A DNA stretch of 64,000 nucleotides, taken from contig DATNPH010000215.1 in NCBI GenBank assembly GCA_036703315.1, forward strand, positions 14,405 to 78,404, in the 5' to 3' direction. Each line of letters opens with the position of its first letter. The stretch's first letter is position 1. This stretch comes from DATNPH01 sp036703315. GTDB lineage: Bacteria > Cyanobacteriota > Cyanobacteriia > Cyanobacteriales > Coleofasciculaceae. This document shows, piece by piece, positions 1 to 8,966 of the stretch. The translations under genes and the position numbers were made by a program. Below the pieces are notes generated by a model, which made no database searches, was not told the DNA's origin, and saw nothing but the letters and a program-made list of their open reading frames with translations.

Positions 1-61
1 AGGAAGTCAAAACAGTTTTTTAATTTAAAACTTCAATTACAACGTTATTTAGTGTTCTCCG

Positions 62-559
62 ATGACAAACGACTATCATTCAGAAGATTTGGCAGTAAAC
101 AACCACCGCTCACTCAGAAGGCTGGAGAGAGCGATCACCATGTCTCAAGGTCAGTTTTCGCTAAATTTAGTGTGCTGCAATTCGCCCTCGTTACGACAGC
201 AAGTGGTAAACCAGTTGCAGGAAGCCTCTTCATTCCAAATCCAAAAGCTGATCCTACATCCATCGGTTAACACACTCTTTACAACTATACTGACAGCCGT
301 TGAAGGGCAGCAACCACCAGCATTGATAGTCTTAGGTCTAGAGTCAGTGATTGCAATTGAGCAAGTATTAAGTGCAACAAACCTGGTGCGAGATGAGTTT
401 CGCAAAAACTTTGCCTTTCCCTTGGTGCTGTGTATAAATGATGAGATTTTGCACAAGATGATTCGATTGGCACCTGATTTTAAGAATTGGGCAGCGAACC
501 CAATTCGTTTTGAAGTCCCTAAGAAGCAGTGGTTTGCACGGGCAGCAATTACTGCATAA
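62..559 (+). CDS. Short protein resembling only the N-terminal part of a larger cyanobacterial family
   Basis: This 165-residue protein opens with a charged stretch and then reads like an alpha/beta fold, with hydrophobic strands around LNLVCC, PALIVLGLESV and FPLVLCIND. From memory, it resembles the N-terminal segment of large cyanobacterial proteins that carry tetratricopeptide repeats further on. In those, a line of the type 'APDFWSW' also closes the first domain; here the matching text is APDFKNW near residue 143. The reading frame stops soon after that point, so this is either a free-standing small member or a truncated remnant. A second Met at residue 27 (MSQGQF) fits the family start as well. 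It lies alone, in the opposite direction to the glycan cluster on its right. No function is assigned. Confidence 0.5.
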   Translation: MTNDYHSEDLAVNNHRSLRRLERAITMSQGQFSLNLVCCNSPSLRQQVVNQLQEASSFQIQKLILHPSVNTLFTTILTAVEGQQPPALIVLGLESVIAIEQVLSATNLVRDEFRKNFAFPLVLCINDEILHKMIRLAPDFKNWAANPIRFEVPKKQWFARAAITA

Positions 560-735
560 TTTGTCAATTGGGCATAATGTATGGGGAATTATCATGAAAT
601 TCCGTTGTCACCTATACCTTATGTTCTATGCCCTACTTTAATTTAAATACACAACTTGTAGACGCGATCGCTTAACACCTTACAACATCATGACGTAGTC
701 AGCTGAAAGATTTGTCTAGAAAACTTACAACTAAA

Positions 736-1683
736 CTAGGAACGGTAGACCCAATTTAAAAAAGTCTTTAGCCCTATAAGACGACGAACAAGCATTGATG
801 GTCTGGGTTTCTTAGCTACTAAAAAATACTCCCTTAACCACTCAGATCCTTGAGATAATGCCTGAAATTCTACGCCGACGGCTTTTTGTTGGCGTGCTAA
901 ACGATGGAGTTCTGAGTAAGCCCCCATCAAATTTTCACATTGCCCTGCTGTATAGGAGCGATTTCTATTTTGTAACCACTGTCGATTCAATTCAATCGCC
1001 GCGTGCATTCCTTCAAATAACTTTTCCGAATTTAAGTTTTGGTTACGGCACTGGGGAGTGTCCATTCGATATAAAGCGCCCTGGCTTTCCCCATAGGCAA
1101 CTGTAAATTGGCTTACCAACTTAAACCAAAAAGCAATATCTTCTGCTAAATACTGATCCAGTTGCTCAGGCCAATAACAATCAGGAGATAGAATTGATCG
1201 TTTAACCAAAGCCGCATGAACAGCCCAAGGAGCAAAGGCGATCGCTCTATCCCGGAGCACCTGAACTGATTGTCCAAGACCCGTTGGCGACTTGAGTATC
1301 CTGATTGTCGGATTCTCATCTGTAAATTCTTGCCAGTAGCAAGCAATAATCTCAGCCTCTGGATTTTTGTTTACAGTTACCAGTTGCTGTTTTAGGTGGT
1401 CTGGTTCTAGCAAATCATCGGCATCTAGAAACTGAACCCATTCCCCTTGAGCTAAGGACAGTCCGTAATTGCGAGTTGCCCCTGGTCCTTGCTTGGGTGA
1501 CTGCAAAAAGTGGATGCGGGAATCCTGAATAGCTTGAGCTTTTTCCCAACTGCCGTCAGTCGAGCCATTGTCTACTATTAGCATTTCCCAATCGGAGTAA
1601 GTCTGGGAAAGTACCGACTGAATCGTATCTACAACATATGTAATCTTGTTATACAACGGAGTAATGATCGAGACTTTTGGCAT
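736..1683 (-). CDS. Family 2 glycosyltransferase
   Basis: This is a GT-A fold, inverting-type transferase expected to add a sugar from a nucleotide donor to a growing glycan at the cytoplasmic face. The N-terminus is the classic GT2 opening, VSIITPLYNK, followed by VDNGSTDGS and then the metal-binding stretch FLDADDLLEP near residue 90. The last third is less conserved and should set acceptor choice. The frame can be extended upstream to a GTG at 1719 that overlaps the preceding gene by 19 bases. The ATG at 1683 is preferred because MPKVSIITP is where the family normally starts. It is the last gene of the minus-strand cluster. Donor and linkage cannot be read from the sequence. Confidence 0.88.
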   Translation of the reverse strand: MPKVSIITPLYNKITYVVDTIQSVLSQTYSDWEMLIVDNGSTDGSWEKAQAIQDSRIHFLQSPKQGPGATRNYGLSLAQGEWVQFLDADDLLEPDHLKQQLVTVNKNPEAEIIACYWQEFTDENPTIRILKSPTGLGQSVQVLRDRAIAFAPWAVHAALVKRSILSPDCYWPEQLDQYLAEDIAFWFKLVSQFTVAYGESQGALYRMDTPQCRNQNLNSEKLFEGMHAAIELNRQWLQNRNRSYTAGQCENLMGAYSELHRLARQQKAVGVEFQALSQGSEWLREYFLVAKKPRPSMLVRRLIGLKTFLNWVYRS

Positions 1684-1700
1684 TAGGGATTTTGTCTTAG

Positions 1701-2660
1701 CTACTTTTTGCGGAGCCACAGACTACCGCAACGATGATAGGGGTTTTTCCACTGAAGAACTCCAGGCCACAACTTAGCGACTTCCTGTGGGTAGTCTACA
1801 GACAGCCAATGATTGGCTAAGACTACCTCGAAGCGATGATTATACGCCAGAAATGCCTCTAGCATATATTGCTCATTCCATGCTCTACGCTCCTCAATCA
1901 ACCATTTCGGTGGGTAATCATAGGGAAAGAATATGTCATGGAAGTGAACCCAAACGCCGCTAGCAATAGTCGGCAAAATTTCCAAAATTTCCCGACACAC
2001 ATCACTACCAAATTTGACTGTATGGGTTGAATCAATAAAAAGGATGTCACCAGGTTCTAATTGCTCAAAAACCTTCAGCTCAATAGTTTCAACTTTTTCA
2101 GTGATGAGTTGAATCTCAAGATTCGCTTCTGTTAGCTGTGGTTCGGGATAGGGTTCTATGCAAAGAATTTTGCCAACCTTGCCCTCTTGCTGATTCATGG
2201 CGATCGCTAGCCCAGCAATTTGAGTTGAATACCCACAGCCAATTTCTATAATTTTCGTAGGTTTTATCTCTCTTATAAGTGCGTAGTAAACAGCTGCATC
2301 TACCTCTAAATAGAAATTATTAAAAAAGTCAAATTTGAAGTTGGAGTTTTCATTATTATTAATTTGTTGTATTTCTGAACTATATGTAGTTAATCTTTTA
2401 ACCCATTCTAGTTGAGCATCTAAATTCCACTCAACAGCTTTTGAATAGCGTCTTTTAAAAATATCCTCTTGAGTGAGCTCTGCAAAATTGGGTAGTGGCT
2501 CATAGTAGTGGAATTTTCGAATGCTGTAACCCCACTTGTCCCCCAATGTAGGATTTCTATACAACAGCCAAAGGAATTTATTGATCAAAGGAAAAGGTGC
2601 TTTATTTAAAAAAGCTAACAATAATTTATTGGTTAGATTCTTGATAGTTTCTTGTGACAT
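1701..2660 (-). CDS. Class I SAM-dependent methyltransferase-like protein
   Basis: The 319-residue protein has a Rossmann-type SAM site: IIEIGCGYSTQIA near residues 134-146, then ILCIEPYPEP for the acidic strand-2 residue. A later motif, GDILFIDSTH, is typical of Methyltransf_24-like proteins, which include cephalosporin hydroxylase-like and glycan-modifying members. The N-terminal 100 residues are basic and amphipathic and may contact the membrane or a lipid-linked acceptor. It sits between two glycosyltransferase genes in the same direction, 10 bases after the upstream gene, so it most likely methylates a sugar of the exported glycan. The acceptor is unknown. Confidence 0.8.
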   Translation of the reverse strand: MSQETIKNLTNKLLLAFLNKAPFPLINKFLWLLYRNPTLGDKWGYSIRKFHYYEPLPNFAELTQEDIFKRRYSKAVEWNLDAQLEWVKRLTTYSSEIQQINNNENSNFKFDFFNNFYLEVDAAVYYALIREIKPTKIIEIGCGYSTQIAGLAIAMNQQEGKVGKILCIEPYPEPQLTEANLEIQLITEKVETIELKVFEQLEPGDILFIDSTHTVKFGSDVCREILEILPTIASGVWVHFHDIFFPYDYPPKWLIEERRAWNEQYMLEAFLAYNHRFEVVLANHWLSVDYPQEVAKLWPGVLQWKNPYHRCGSLWLRKK

Positions 2661-2670
2661 TTTCGATTAT

Positions 2671-3885
2671 TTATTTTTTAGATTTGTTTTGGTATTTAAA
2701 TTTTGTAGCAGCTACCTGATAAAGACCCTTAACAAACTGCTGCTGGATTTTGTCTGGATTAAACATTTCCCACGCCATTTTTAAAGCCCTATTTCCAAGA
2801 CGTGTTTGCTCTTCAGGTTGAGTTGCCAGTTCTTTAATCGCTTTTACTAAGTCCTGTGCTAAGGGAGATGTTACTACTAACGCTGAGTGATATCTACGTC
2901 CCCACTGAACAGCAGAACAAGAGTCGGGTCCCCAAATGATAATCGGCTTGCCAAACTGGCAATATTCTACAATTTTAGAAGGAAAACTGGTTTTCATTCG
3001 CATCTGATCAGCTGGATTGAAAGACATAGCTACTAGCAAAGCTTTAGCCTTCCTAAGTTCATGCTCTAATAAATCTCTTGAAATAAATCCGCCGTATATT
3101 TGATTAGCTTTGACTTGTTGCACAAGAGAGTCTGACCAATCTAGAGAGGAACCAAATAACTTCAACTGAAATTCAGATTCATCCTGAATTAAATTACACA
3201 AGCTTTGGAGCATTACTCCATAAATACCGGAAAGAACTCCTGCATAAATTACTGCGAATGCATCTTCTCGGGCCCCAGTAACTGGAAGGTCTTCTTTGAC
3301 TGATTGATTGGGAATGGGAAACAAAACTTGTGCATTAGGGTGTGTTCCCAACGCCTGTCGTATTTGTTCACTCACACAGAATGCGAGCTGGCTTTGCTGA
3401 TAAAGTCGCTTAAACCGCCTGGTCAAAATTTCTCTAGCGAAGGAATGGACATAAGCGATATCAGGCCACCAATCATGAAAGACTGTTACCAGAGGGATAT
3501 TAAACTGTTGGGAAATCTGTTGAGCCAGCCAGCATAATTCATGGTGAGCTACTGTGAGAATTAGGTCAGGCTTTTTATTTTGAACGTAGTGCCGAAGTTT
3601 CTTGGTGTCATGGAAGGTACTGAAACACTGGAGTAGATCATGTGTCGATCTGGACAGCCTTGTTCTTGTCAGTCGAGTAAGTAGTTGGTTAGCCTGAATC
3701 TCTATAATTTCTTCAGCTAAGCAGTCTTGGAAATCATTGATAGCGATCGCTTCCATAGGTACACTTCGTGCGATCGCTAATCTAAATTGTGGTTCCTGTG
3801 AGAAATGCCTGTAAAGAACCAACTCACCGCCAGTAGTATCTCGCGGTAGTACTGAAGAGATGAGCAAGATTCTCAATGCAGCCAT
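2671..3885 (-). CDS. Glycosyltransferase, GT-B fold (GT4-like)
   Basis: This protein of about 404 residues has the two-domain GT-B layout. The N-terminal acceptor domain starts RILLISSVLP and carries a glycine pair (TTGGE). The C-terminal nucleotide-sugar domain has VIYAGVLSGIYG, then SFPSKIVEYCQFGKPII, the usual EX7E-like region. The annotated frame can begin one codon earlier at TTG; the ATG at 3885 is preferred. The tail is lysine-rich. It is spaced 10 bases from the next methyltransferase gene and is clearly part of the same transcription unit. Sugar donor and linkage are not predictable. Confidence 0.82.
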   Translation of the reverse strand: MAALRILLISSVLPRDTTGGELVLYRHFSQEPQFRLAIARSVPMEAIAINDFQDCLAEEIIEIQANQLLTRLTRTRLSRSTHDLLQCFSTFHDTKKLRHYVQNKKPDLILTVAHHELCWLAQQISQQFNIPLVTVFHDWWPDIAYVHSFAREILTRRFKRLYQQSQLAFCVSEQIRQALGTHPNAQVLFPIPNQSVKEDLPVTGAREDAFAVIYAGVLSGIYGVMLQSLCNLIQDESEFQLKLFGSSLDWSDSLVQQVKANQIYGGFISRDLLEHELRKAKALLVAMSFNPADQMRMKTSFPSKIVEYCQFGKPIIIWGPDSCSAVQWGRRYHSALVVTSPLAQDLVKAIKELATQPEEQTRLGNRALKMAWEMFNPDKIQQQFVKGLYQVAATKFKYQNKSKK

Positions 3886-3968
3886 CAATGATAGTTTGAG
3901 GGGATATTTCTTAACTAATTACAAAAAGTTTTGAGTTTGAGTTGGTTAGGAGCAATCCGCTATAACTT

Positions 3969-4018
3969 AACTCAGAACTCAGAACTCAGAACTTAGAACT
4001 CAAAACTCTTGAACTCAG
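3969..4018. repeat. Heptamer tandem repeat, unit AACTCAG
   Basis: Seven 7-base units follow one another: three perfect AACTCAG, then AACTTAG, AACTCAA and AACTCTT, then a one-base slip and a last AACTCAG. This is the pattern of cyanobacterial short tandemly repeated repetitive (STRR) sequences. The array fills the short gap between two glycosyltransferase genes and runs into the stop codon of the upstream one (TGA, complement of 4015-4017). Confidence 0.85.
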
Positions 4019-5343
4019 GTTTCTTTGCGGATGGGAAGAGAGTCACCAGTCACCTGTCCAATGTTCATAGCACTGGATGATTCAAGCTGCTTAAAGACAG
4101 CTTCACATAGCACCTTTGAATACTGCTTAGCAATCAACTCAGGTGTAAAGTAAGACAGTAGATAGCTACGCCCCGCTTGCCCCATCTGTTTGATGAGTTG
4201 TGGATCTGCTGCCAAACCTTTGATAAACGCAGCAAGCCCAGAGGCATCACCATTACTAAACGCCTTACCACACTGGGCGTCATTGACGAGTGCCCGAAGA
4301 TAGGAGTGTTGCTCACAGATGACAGCAACGGGACGCCCCGCTGCCAAAGCGGCGTAAAGCTTGCTGGGTGCCACCAAGCCTTCCATGCCGGGACTAACGC
4401 TGACGAGGGACAAGTCACAGGCTGTTAGTGAATAGGGCAGATTTTGTTTATCCTGATAGGGCAAAAACTGACAATTGCACAAGCCTAGCTGATTAGCTCG
4501 TAACCGAAAAGCTTGACGCTTGGCACCATTACCAATGAAGACAAACTGAATCGGTTCTTGTTTTAAGAGGATGGCAGCTTCGAGAATTGTTTCTAGATCA
4601 TGGCAGCAACCCATATTACCGGAATAAAGAACAGTAAAGGTATCTACTAGATTGAAGGCTTTTGCAAAGCTATTTTGGTGTTTAGCGATCGGTACAATTT
4701 GCTTTGGGTCAGCCCAATTATGGATGACTGCAATTTTATCGATAACGTCTGGGCATTTTGCAACAACTCGATCTTTCATCGAAGGACTCAGAACGATAAG
4801 TTGTTGAGCATGCTTCCAAATGCGGCAGTTAAGAGCATCCCAGAGTCGAACTAACCAGTGATGACGGGAGATGACCTTTAGCTCGACGGCAACGTCAGGA
4901 TATAAATCATACAGAAGACAAACATAGGGGATCCCAAACAGCTTATTGGCTAAGTACCCCAGAATTGGTAAAAAGGGGGGAGCTGTGGTGAGGAGCAGAA
5001 TGTCACCCCGACTGCGAGTTTTGAGCAAGTAGAGTCCAGAACGTACACAAAATAGAAGTCCATTGACGGCTTTGCCACGAATTCGCTTAGACCAAATTCT
5101 AGTAGCCCGCGATCGCCGAATTACAACCTGACCTGAGCACTCAGTCGCTGGGGCAGACTCCTTGTGGAATGCGTAACCCGGCTGCCCTGTAAAGACTTGA
5201 ACTGATAAACCCAGCAGTCCCAACTGAACGGCTAGCTCCTCAATCAACTGCCCCGTTGCGGCGTAGTCAGGCGGATAAAACTGCGTAATAATCGACAGTT
5301 TGATCTGTTTACTATGACGCATCGGGATCCTTCCATTGCTCAT
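4015..5343 (-). CDS. WcaI-like family 4 glycosyltransferase
   Basis: The N-terminus LSIITQFYPPDYAATGQL, together with VQVFTGQPGY, is characteristic of the WcaI/colanic-acid type of GT4 enzymes. The C-terminal donor domain contains VLYSGNMGCCHDLETI, FVFIGNGAKR and SPGMEGLVAPSKLYAALAAGRP, the expected nucleotide-sugar pocket. At 442 residues it is a normal family length. Translation may start at the ATG at 5343 or seven codons in at MRHSKQ (5322). The gap upstream carries a plausible promoter, so this gene may lead a sub-operon. The stop codon lies inside the heptamer repeat array. Confidence 0.87.
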   Translation of the reverse strand: MSNGRIPMRHSKQIKLSIITQFYPPDYAATGQLIEELAVQLGLLGLSVQVFTGQPGYAFHKESAPATECSGQVVIRRSRATRIWSKRIRGKAVNGLLFCVRSGLYLLKTRSRGDILLLTTAPPFLPILGYLANKLFGIPYVCLLYDLYPDVAVELKVISRHHWLVRLWDALNCRIWKHAQQLIVLSPSMKDRVVAKCPDVIDKIAVIHNWADPKQIVPIAKHQNSFAKAFNLVDTFTVLYSGNMGCCHDLETILEAAILLKQEPIQFVFIGNGAKRQAFRLRANQLGLCNCQFLPYQDKQNLPYSLTACDLSLVSVSPGMEGLVAPSKLYAALAAGRPVAVICEQHSYLRALVNDAQCGKAFSNGDASGLAAFIKGLAADPQLIKQMGQAGRSYLLSYFTPELIAKQYSKVLCEAVFKQLESSSAMNIGQVTGDSLPIRKET

Positions 5344-5464
5344 GTCGCCTCGTTACTAACGTTGGGTAGTGTTTTCACTTATGTTGCCCTTCTGCTGTTG
5401 TTTTGCTATCAAGGCTCTAAAAACGCCTAGAAATAGAAGTTAATCTCACAGCTTCTTTAAGAAG

Positions 5465-5493
5465 GCATATGTTATTAACACTTTTTTTGTCAA
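5465..5493 (-). promoter_or_regulatory. Putative sigma-70-type promoter
   Basis: On the minus strand a perfect TTGACA (complement of 5488-5493) is followed by 17 bases and ATATGC (or 18 bases and TATGCC). It lies about 120 bases upstream of the WcaI-like gene, in a 271-base gap (5344-5614) that otherwise holds no gene. The -10 match is only moderate. Confidence 0.35.
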
Positions 5494-5614
5494 GTTTCTT
5501 GCCAGACGGACGGATCATGTGCTACATCAGTAAGAGGTAAAAATTGGGAAATCTTACAGTTGTGATCAGCAATCTTTCTGCTATCAGAGCTAATTTGAGG
5601 TAGGAATTTAACTA

Positions 5615-6340
5615 TTAAGTAGTAACTCGACAAATCCAAATAATCGTACTATTGAGCAAATGACCAGTCCAGGGAAAAGGAGTTAAAACTCTTCGCTCTA
5701 TAGCTACTTTTCCCTGGAGTAACTGATCGATTTTTCTATAGTCAAATCCTTTGTGACCTCTAGCTGGAGCATTCAACGAGTGAGAGGAGGGAAAACTATT
5801 AGTGTTCCAGAGAATTGAGGCGGAAAATAACTCGTTTAGATTGTAGCGCTCGTAGCCATAGCCTCCTTTTCTATTGGCAAAATAGCGTCCCACTTGCTTA
5901 AACAACAGTGATGGTCCGATTTCAATAGGGACAGAAATCACCAGGTGTGCACCTAGCTTGCTGTAGAGCAACATCTGCTCCAAAACACTTTCTGGTTCCC
6001 CAACATGTTCGAGCGTTTCTGTGCAAATGACTAAATCACAACTGTTAGGGGAGATTTTCTGTGATAGTTGGTGAGGCTGACAGAATTCAAACCCAGGTAT
6101 ATCTGCAAACATTTCCTGGCAAGCTGATATCATTAGTGGTTCTATGTCAACCCCAAATCCTGCCTTAACTAAGTTATGCTCATAAGCCATTTTCAGCAGC
6201 CAACCGTCGCCACAGCCATAATCTAACGCCTGAGTATATTGAACGTTACCGATCGCATCCAGGATGGTGCCAAAGCGGGAGCGATGAGCTAGACGCGTGA
6301 GGCGAGTACCTTGCTGGAGTATGCGTTGAGAGTAGGACAT
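5615..6340 (-). CDS. Class I SAM-dependent methyltransferase
   Basis: A compact methyltransferase of 241 residues with all core motifs: LDYGCGDGWLLKMAYE (motif I), GFGVDIEPLM (acidic strand 2), and CDLVICTETLEHV (motif post-II/III, typical of Methyltransf_11/23). It is then closed by LVISVPIEIGPS. The ORF extends to a TTG at 6358, but ATG at 6340 (MSYSQRIL) gives a more usual start. It is flanked by gaps on both sides, and the upstream one is filled by an inverted-repeat element, so it may be transcribed on its own. A sugar or glycolipid acceptor is inferred from context only. Confidence 0.83.
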   Translation of the reverse strand: MSYSQRILQQGTRLTRLAHRSRFGTILDAIGNVQYTQALDYGCGDGWLLKMAYEHNLVKAGFGVDIEPLMISACQEMFADIPGFEFCQPHQLSQKISPNSCDLVICTETLEHVGEPESVLEQMLLYSKLGAHLVISVPIEIGPSLLFKQVGRYFANRKGGYGYERYNLNELFSASILWNTNSFPSSHSLNAPARGHKGFDYRKIDQLLQGKVAIERRVLTPFPWTGHLLNSTIIWICRVTT

Positions 6341-6392
6341 AAGCAAATCAAAAGTCAAAAGTCTAGGATTTACGCATAACCTCTATTAGTAG

Positions 6393-6556
6393 GGTGGGTT
6401 ATGCTAGCCCTGTCAAGGTGTTAGGTCTTAGGTGGTAGGTTTTAGGGGAAAAGCCAGACCAATACGCGTGAAAAATTAGGGTTTTGGGTTCCTTGCATAG
6501 CTTTCTGCCTCCCTACCACCTACCACCTTGACAGAGGTAGGTGAGCATAGCCCACC
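6393..6556. mobile_element. MITE-like element with terminal inverted repeats and internal heptamers
   Basis: The ends are inverted copies: GGTGGGTTATGCT at 6393-6405 and AGCATAGCCCACC at 6544-6556 (12 of 13 pair). A second perfect 11-base inverted pair, CTGTCAAGGTG at 6410-6420 and CACCTTGACAG at 6524-6534, lies inside. The left arm continues with four 7-base units of the form GGTNNTA (6417-6444) and the right arm with TACCACC twice (6514-6527). No protein is encoded. The whole 164-base block could fold into one long hairpin in RNA. It looks like a small non-autonomous element or a structured repeat lodged between two genes. Confidence 0.65.
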
Positions 6557-6574
6557 ATCACGCTGATTAAATGC

Positions 6575-7771
6575 TTAGTCAGACGCGACAAGTTCAGGAA
6601 GTGGTTGTTGGTTAAGGATCGAGCGATAGATACCGTTGAATTGTGAAGCGATCGCATTCCAAGAATACCGATGGCTTACTAGACGCTTGCCATTCTTCCC
6701 CAACTGTTGCCTGTATTCTGGAGAGGTGAGTAGCTGCGCGATCGCACTGGCTAGCGACTCAACGTCTCCCTCAATTACCAGTCCAGCCTTCGCTTCTGCA
6801 ATGTCTGGTGAAATTTGAACATCAGGGGTAACAATTACTGGCAGTTGTGCTGCCATGGCTTCTGCCACAGCAATTCCAAAGTTTTCTGAGAACGATGGCA
6901 GGACAAAGATATCTGAACCTTGGATTAACACATCTTTATCTTGACCCGTGACGAAACCAGGTACAGAGGTACGCTTCCCTAAACCAAGGGATGACACTAA
7001 GTTTGTAAGGTAGGTGAAATAGTCTGGTTCTCCTGAACCCGCCAGTATTAAGTGAAAGTCGTAGTTTAGAGTTGCCAACTTGCTAAGTGCCTGTAGTAGC
7101 AAATCTGGGCGCTTTTTCGGATGCAGGCGAGAGAAGAATAGCACCACTGGCATCTCAGGCGGGATGTTGTAAATGTTACGTAGCTTTTGCTTAGCTTGGG
7201 GTTGATAAGTCGGCAAATGCACACCGTAAGGAATAACAAAGGTAGGAGTTGAAACCTGAAAGTTCCGCACATCCTGGGCTTCCTCAGCCGTAGCACAGTG
7301 AATTGCTACAGATTGATTGAGGTTATGGCGCTCAATGATCGAGTAGACTTGCTTTTTGTGTCGTTGATGCTTAAGTGCCCAAGGTGTCAGCATTCCATAG
7401 GGAGTGACTAAGTACGGAATTTTCTGCTGTCTTGCGATCGCAGCGGCACAAGTGGGAGCGTAGGAGAACAGATAGTGAGTATGTACAAGATCGTAATCCT
7501 TCAAATGTTGCCCAAGCCAGCGCGTTAACTCAATGGAGAAAATAAATTCCTTCATCGGTAAAAAAGCTCTAGGCAGAAACCACACGGGAACGTTTGCGTA
7601 CTCAACGCACTGGTACAACGGTACGTCTAGGATTTCAGCACCGTTATCATTTGTAGTAACAATTTCTGTCTCAACTCCCTGCTCTCGTAACGCTTTTACG
7701 GTTTCTAAAAGGATTTGAGTTGGACCTCCTTTGACTTTGGCTAGTGAAGGAATGACATGGAGTAATTTCAT
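6575..7771 (-). CDS. Family 4 glycosyltransferase
   Basis: This 398-residue GT-B retaining transferase starts LLHVIPSLAKVKGGPTQ, with the Gly-Gly-Pro loop seen in many exopolysaccharide GT4 enzymes, and has HTHYLFSYAP in the acceptor domain. The donor domain begins near residue 205 with VVLFFSRLHPKKRPDLL. It carries GSDIFVLPSFSENFGIAVAEAMA, the complete EX7E region that binds the nucleotide sugar. Only three bases separate it from the gene upstream (7774-8934), so the two are co-transcribed and probably translationally coupled. Substrate unknown. Confidence 0.9.
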   Translation of the reverse strand: MKLLHVIPSLAKVKGGPTQILLETVKALREQGVETEIVTTNDNGAEILDVPLYQCVEYANVPVWFLPRAFLPMKEFIFSIELTRWLGQHLKDYDLVHTHYLFSYAPTCAAAIARQQKIPYLVTPYGMLTPWALKHQRHKKQVYSIIERHNLNQSVAIHCATAEEAQDVRNFQVSTPTFVIPYGVHLPTYQPQAKQKLRNIYNIPPEMPVVLFFSRLHPKKRPDLLLQALSKLATLNYDFHLILAGSGEPDYFTYLTNLVSSLGLGKRTSVPGFVTGQDKDVLIQGSDIFVLPSFSENFGIAVAEAMAAQLPVIVTPDVQISPDIAEAKAGLVIEGDVESLASAIAQLLTSPEYRQQLGKNGKRLVSHRYSWNAIASQFNGIYRSILNQQPLPELVASD

Positions 7772-7773
7772 AG

Positions 7774-8934
7774 CTATTTTTCAAGAACGGTAGATGTTTT
7801 TATTAACTCACTAAGAGTTTTATTGAAGCGCTCAATCGAAAAATAATCAATTACTTTTTCTCGTAATAATTCAGGTTGATACATCAGAGAGTTGGGATAA
7901 GTGCCTTGCAGAATTTGGATGAGGGCTTTGGTGATCGCATCCAAATCGTCAGGGTCAACCAATGCTCCCAACTCACCCTGACAAAGAGCGTCTATTGCGC
8001 CGTCCTTACTCCCGCCTAAGGTTGGTTTGCCACAGGCTAATGCTTCCAAATAAACAATCCCAAACCCCTCACCTTTACTTGGCATAGCAAAGACATCACA
8101 AAGATTGTAATGATCGCCAAGCTCATGATCAGGAACAAATCCTGTTAAGGTGACGCACTCTTGCAAATTCAGCTGGCTAATTAATTGTTCAACACGGGGA
8201 GAGTCATCTCCTTTGCCAACCAGAATGTAATGAACATTTGGGATATGACGGCGAATTTCGGGTAGGGCTTGAATAATTTGGTCATAACCTTTGTAGCGAT
8301 CGGCTCTGGCTAAACGACATACAGTTAAAATAATTGGCTGTTTAATTTCTAATCCGTAACGTTTCAGTAAGTAATCGGGTTTAGAGTTAATCTTAAATCG
8401 ACTAGCATCAAAGGTAACAGGCAAAAGGGGAATTTTATTCGGACTTATTCCTTGTTCATCAACTAAGCGATCGCGGGTGTAACTACTGATAGAAACTATC
8501 TTGTCTGCTGCCTGTAATGCCTTTATCTTCCATTTGTCTTTAATCCACCAAGCATCAACACCATAGACCAGTATCCAGTAAGGAATACCCGTAAATCGGT
8601 GAATCCAGAAAGCGACAGGCGCAAAATTCAGATGTCCACACAAAATAAAGTTCGGTCGCTTGAAGAAGGCTCCTAAAATGAGACTCAGAGAAAAGCATGG
8701 TGTTTGCAAAAATTTCGAAAGCTTACCACTAAATAAAAATAAAATATTATTTGAATTAAATCTATCTTGAGGTAAATGTTTATCAACTTTATCGAAAACA
8801 GATAAATATACATCAGGGAATTCATCTACTAGCGCTTGCAGTACATCTTGGAGATAGACTTGAATCCCTCCCTTAAATTCAAAGAGATTCGGAACCCAGA
8901 AATGAATAGAGCTTTGCTTATCAAGATTTTGCAT
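7774..8934 (-). CDS. Family 4 glycosyltransferase
   Basis: This 386-residue GT-B enzyme begins with HFWVPNLFEFKGGIQVYL, an N-terminal nucleotide-fold strand with a Gly-Gly loop. The C-terminal domain has ILTVCRLARADRYKGYD, then YILVGKGDDSP and FAMPSKGEGFGIVYLEALACGKP, the donor-sugar binding EX7E element. The sequence LTGFVPDHELGDHYNLCD precedes that site as in other GT4 proteins. It lies in a tightly packed run of three glycosyltransferase genes with gaps of 3 and 32 bases. Cytoplasmic, no signal peptide. Which sugar it adds is unknown. Confidence 0.9.
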   Translation of the reverse strand: MQNLDKQSSIHFWVPNLFEFKGGIQVYLQDVLQALVDEFPDVYLSVFDKVDKHLPQDRFNSNNILFLFSGKLSKFLQTPCFSLSLILGAFFKRPNFILCGHLNFAPVAFWIHRFTGIPYWILVYGVDAWWIKDKWKIKALQAADKIVSISSYTRDRLVDEQGISPNKIPLLPVTFDASRFKINSKPDYLLKRYGLEIKQPIILTVCRLARADRYKGYDQIIQALPEIRRHIPNVHYILVGKGDDSPRVEQLISQLNLQECVTLTGFVPDHELGDHYNLCDVFAMPSKGEGFGIVYLEALACGKPTLGGSKDGAIDALCQGELGALVDPDDLDAITKALIQILQGTYPNSLMYQPELLREKVIDYFSIERFNKTLSELIKTSTVLEK

Positions 8935-8966
8935 AAAAATATAATTAATTTAAATAAATTCTAACT

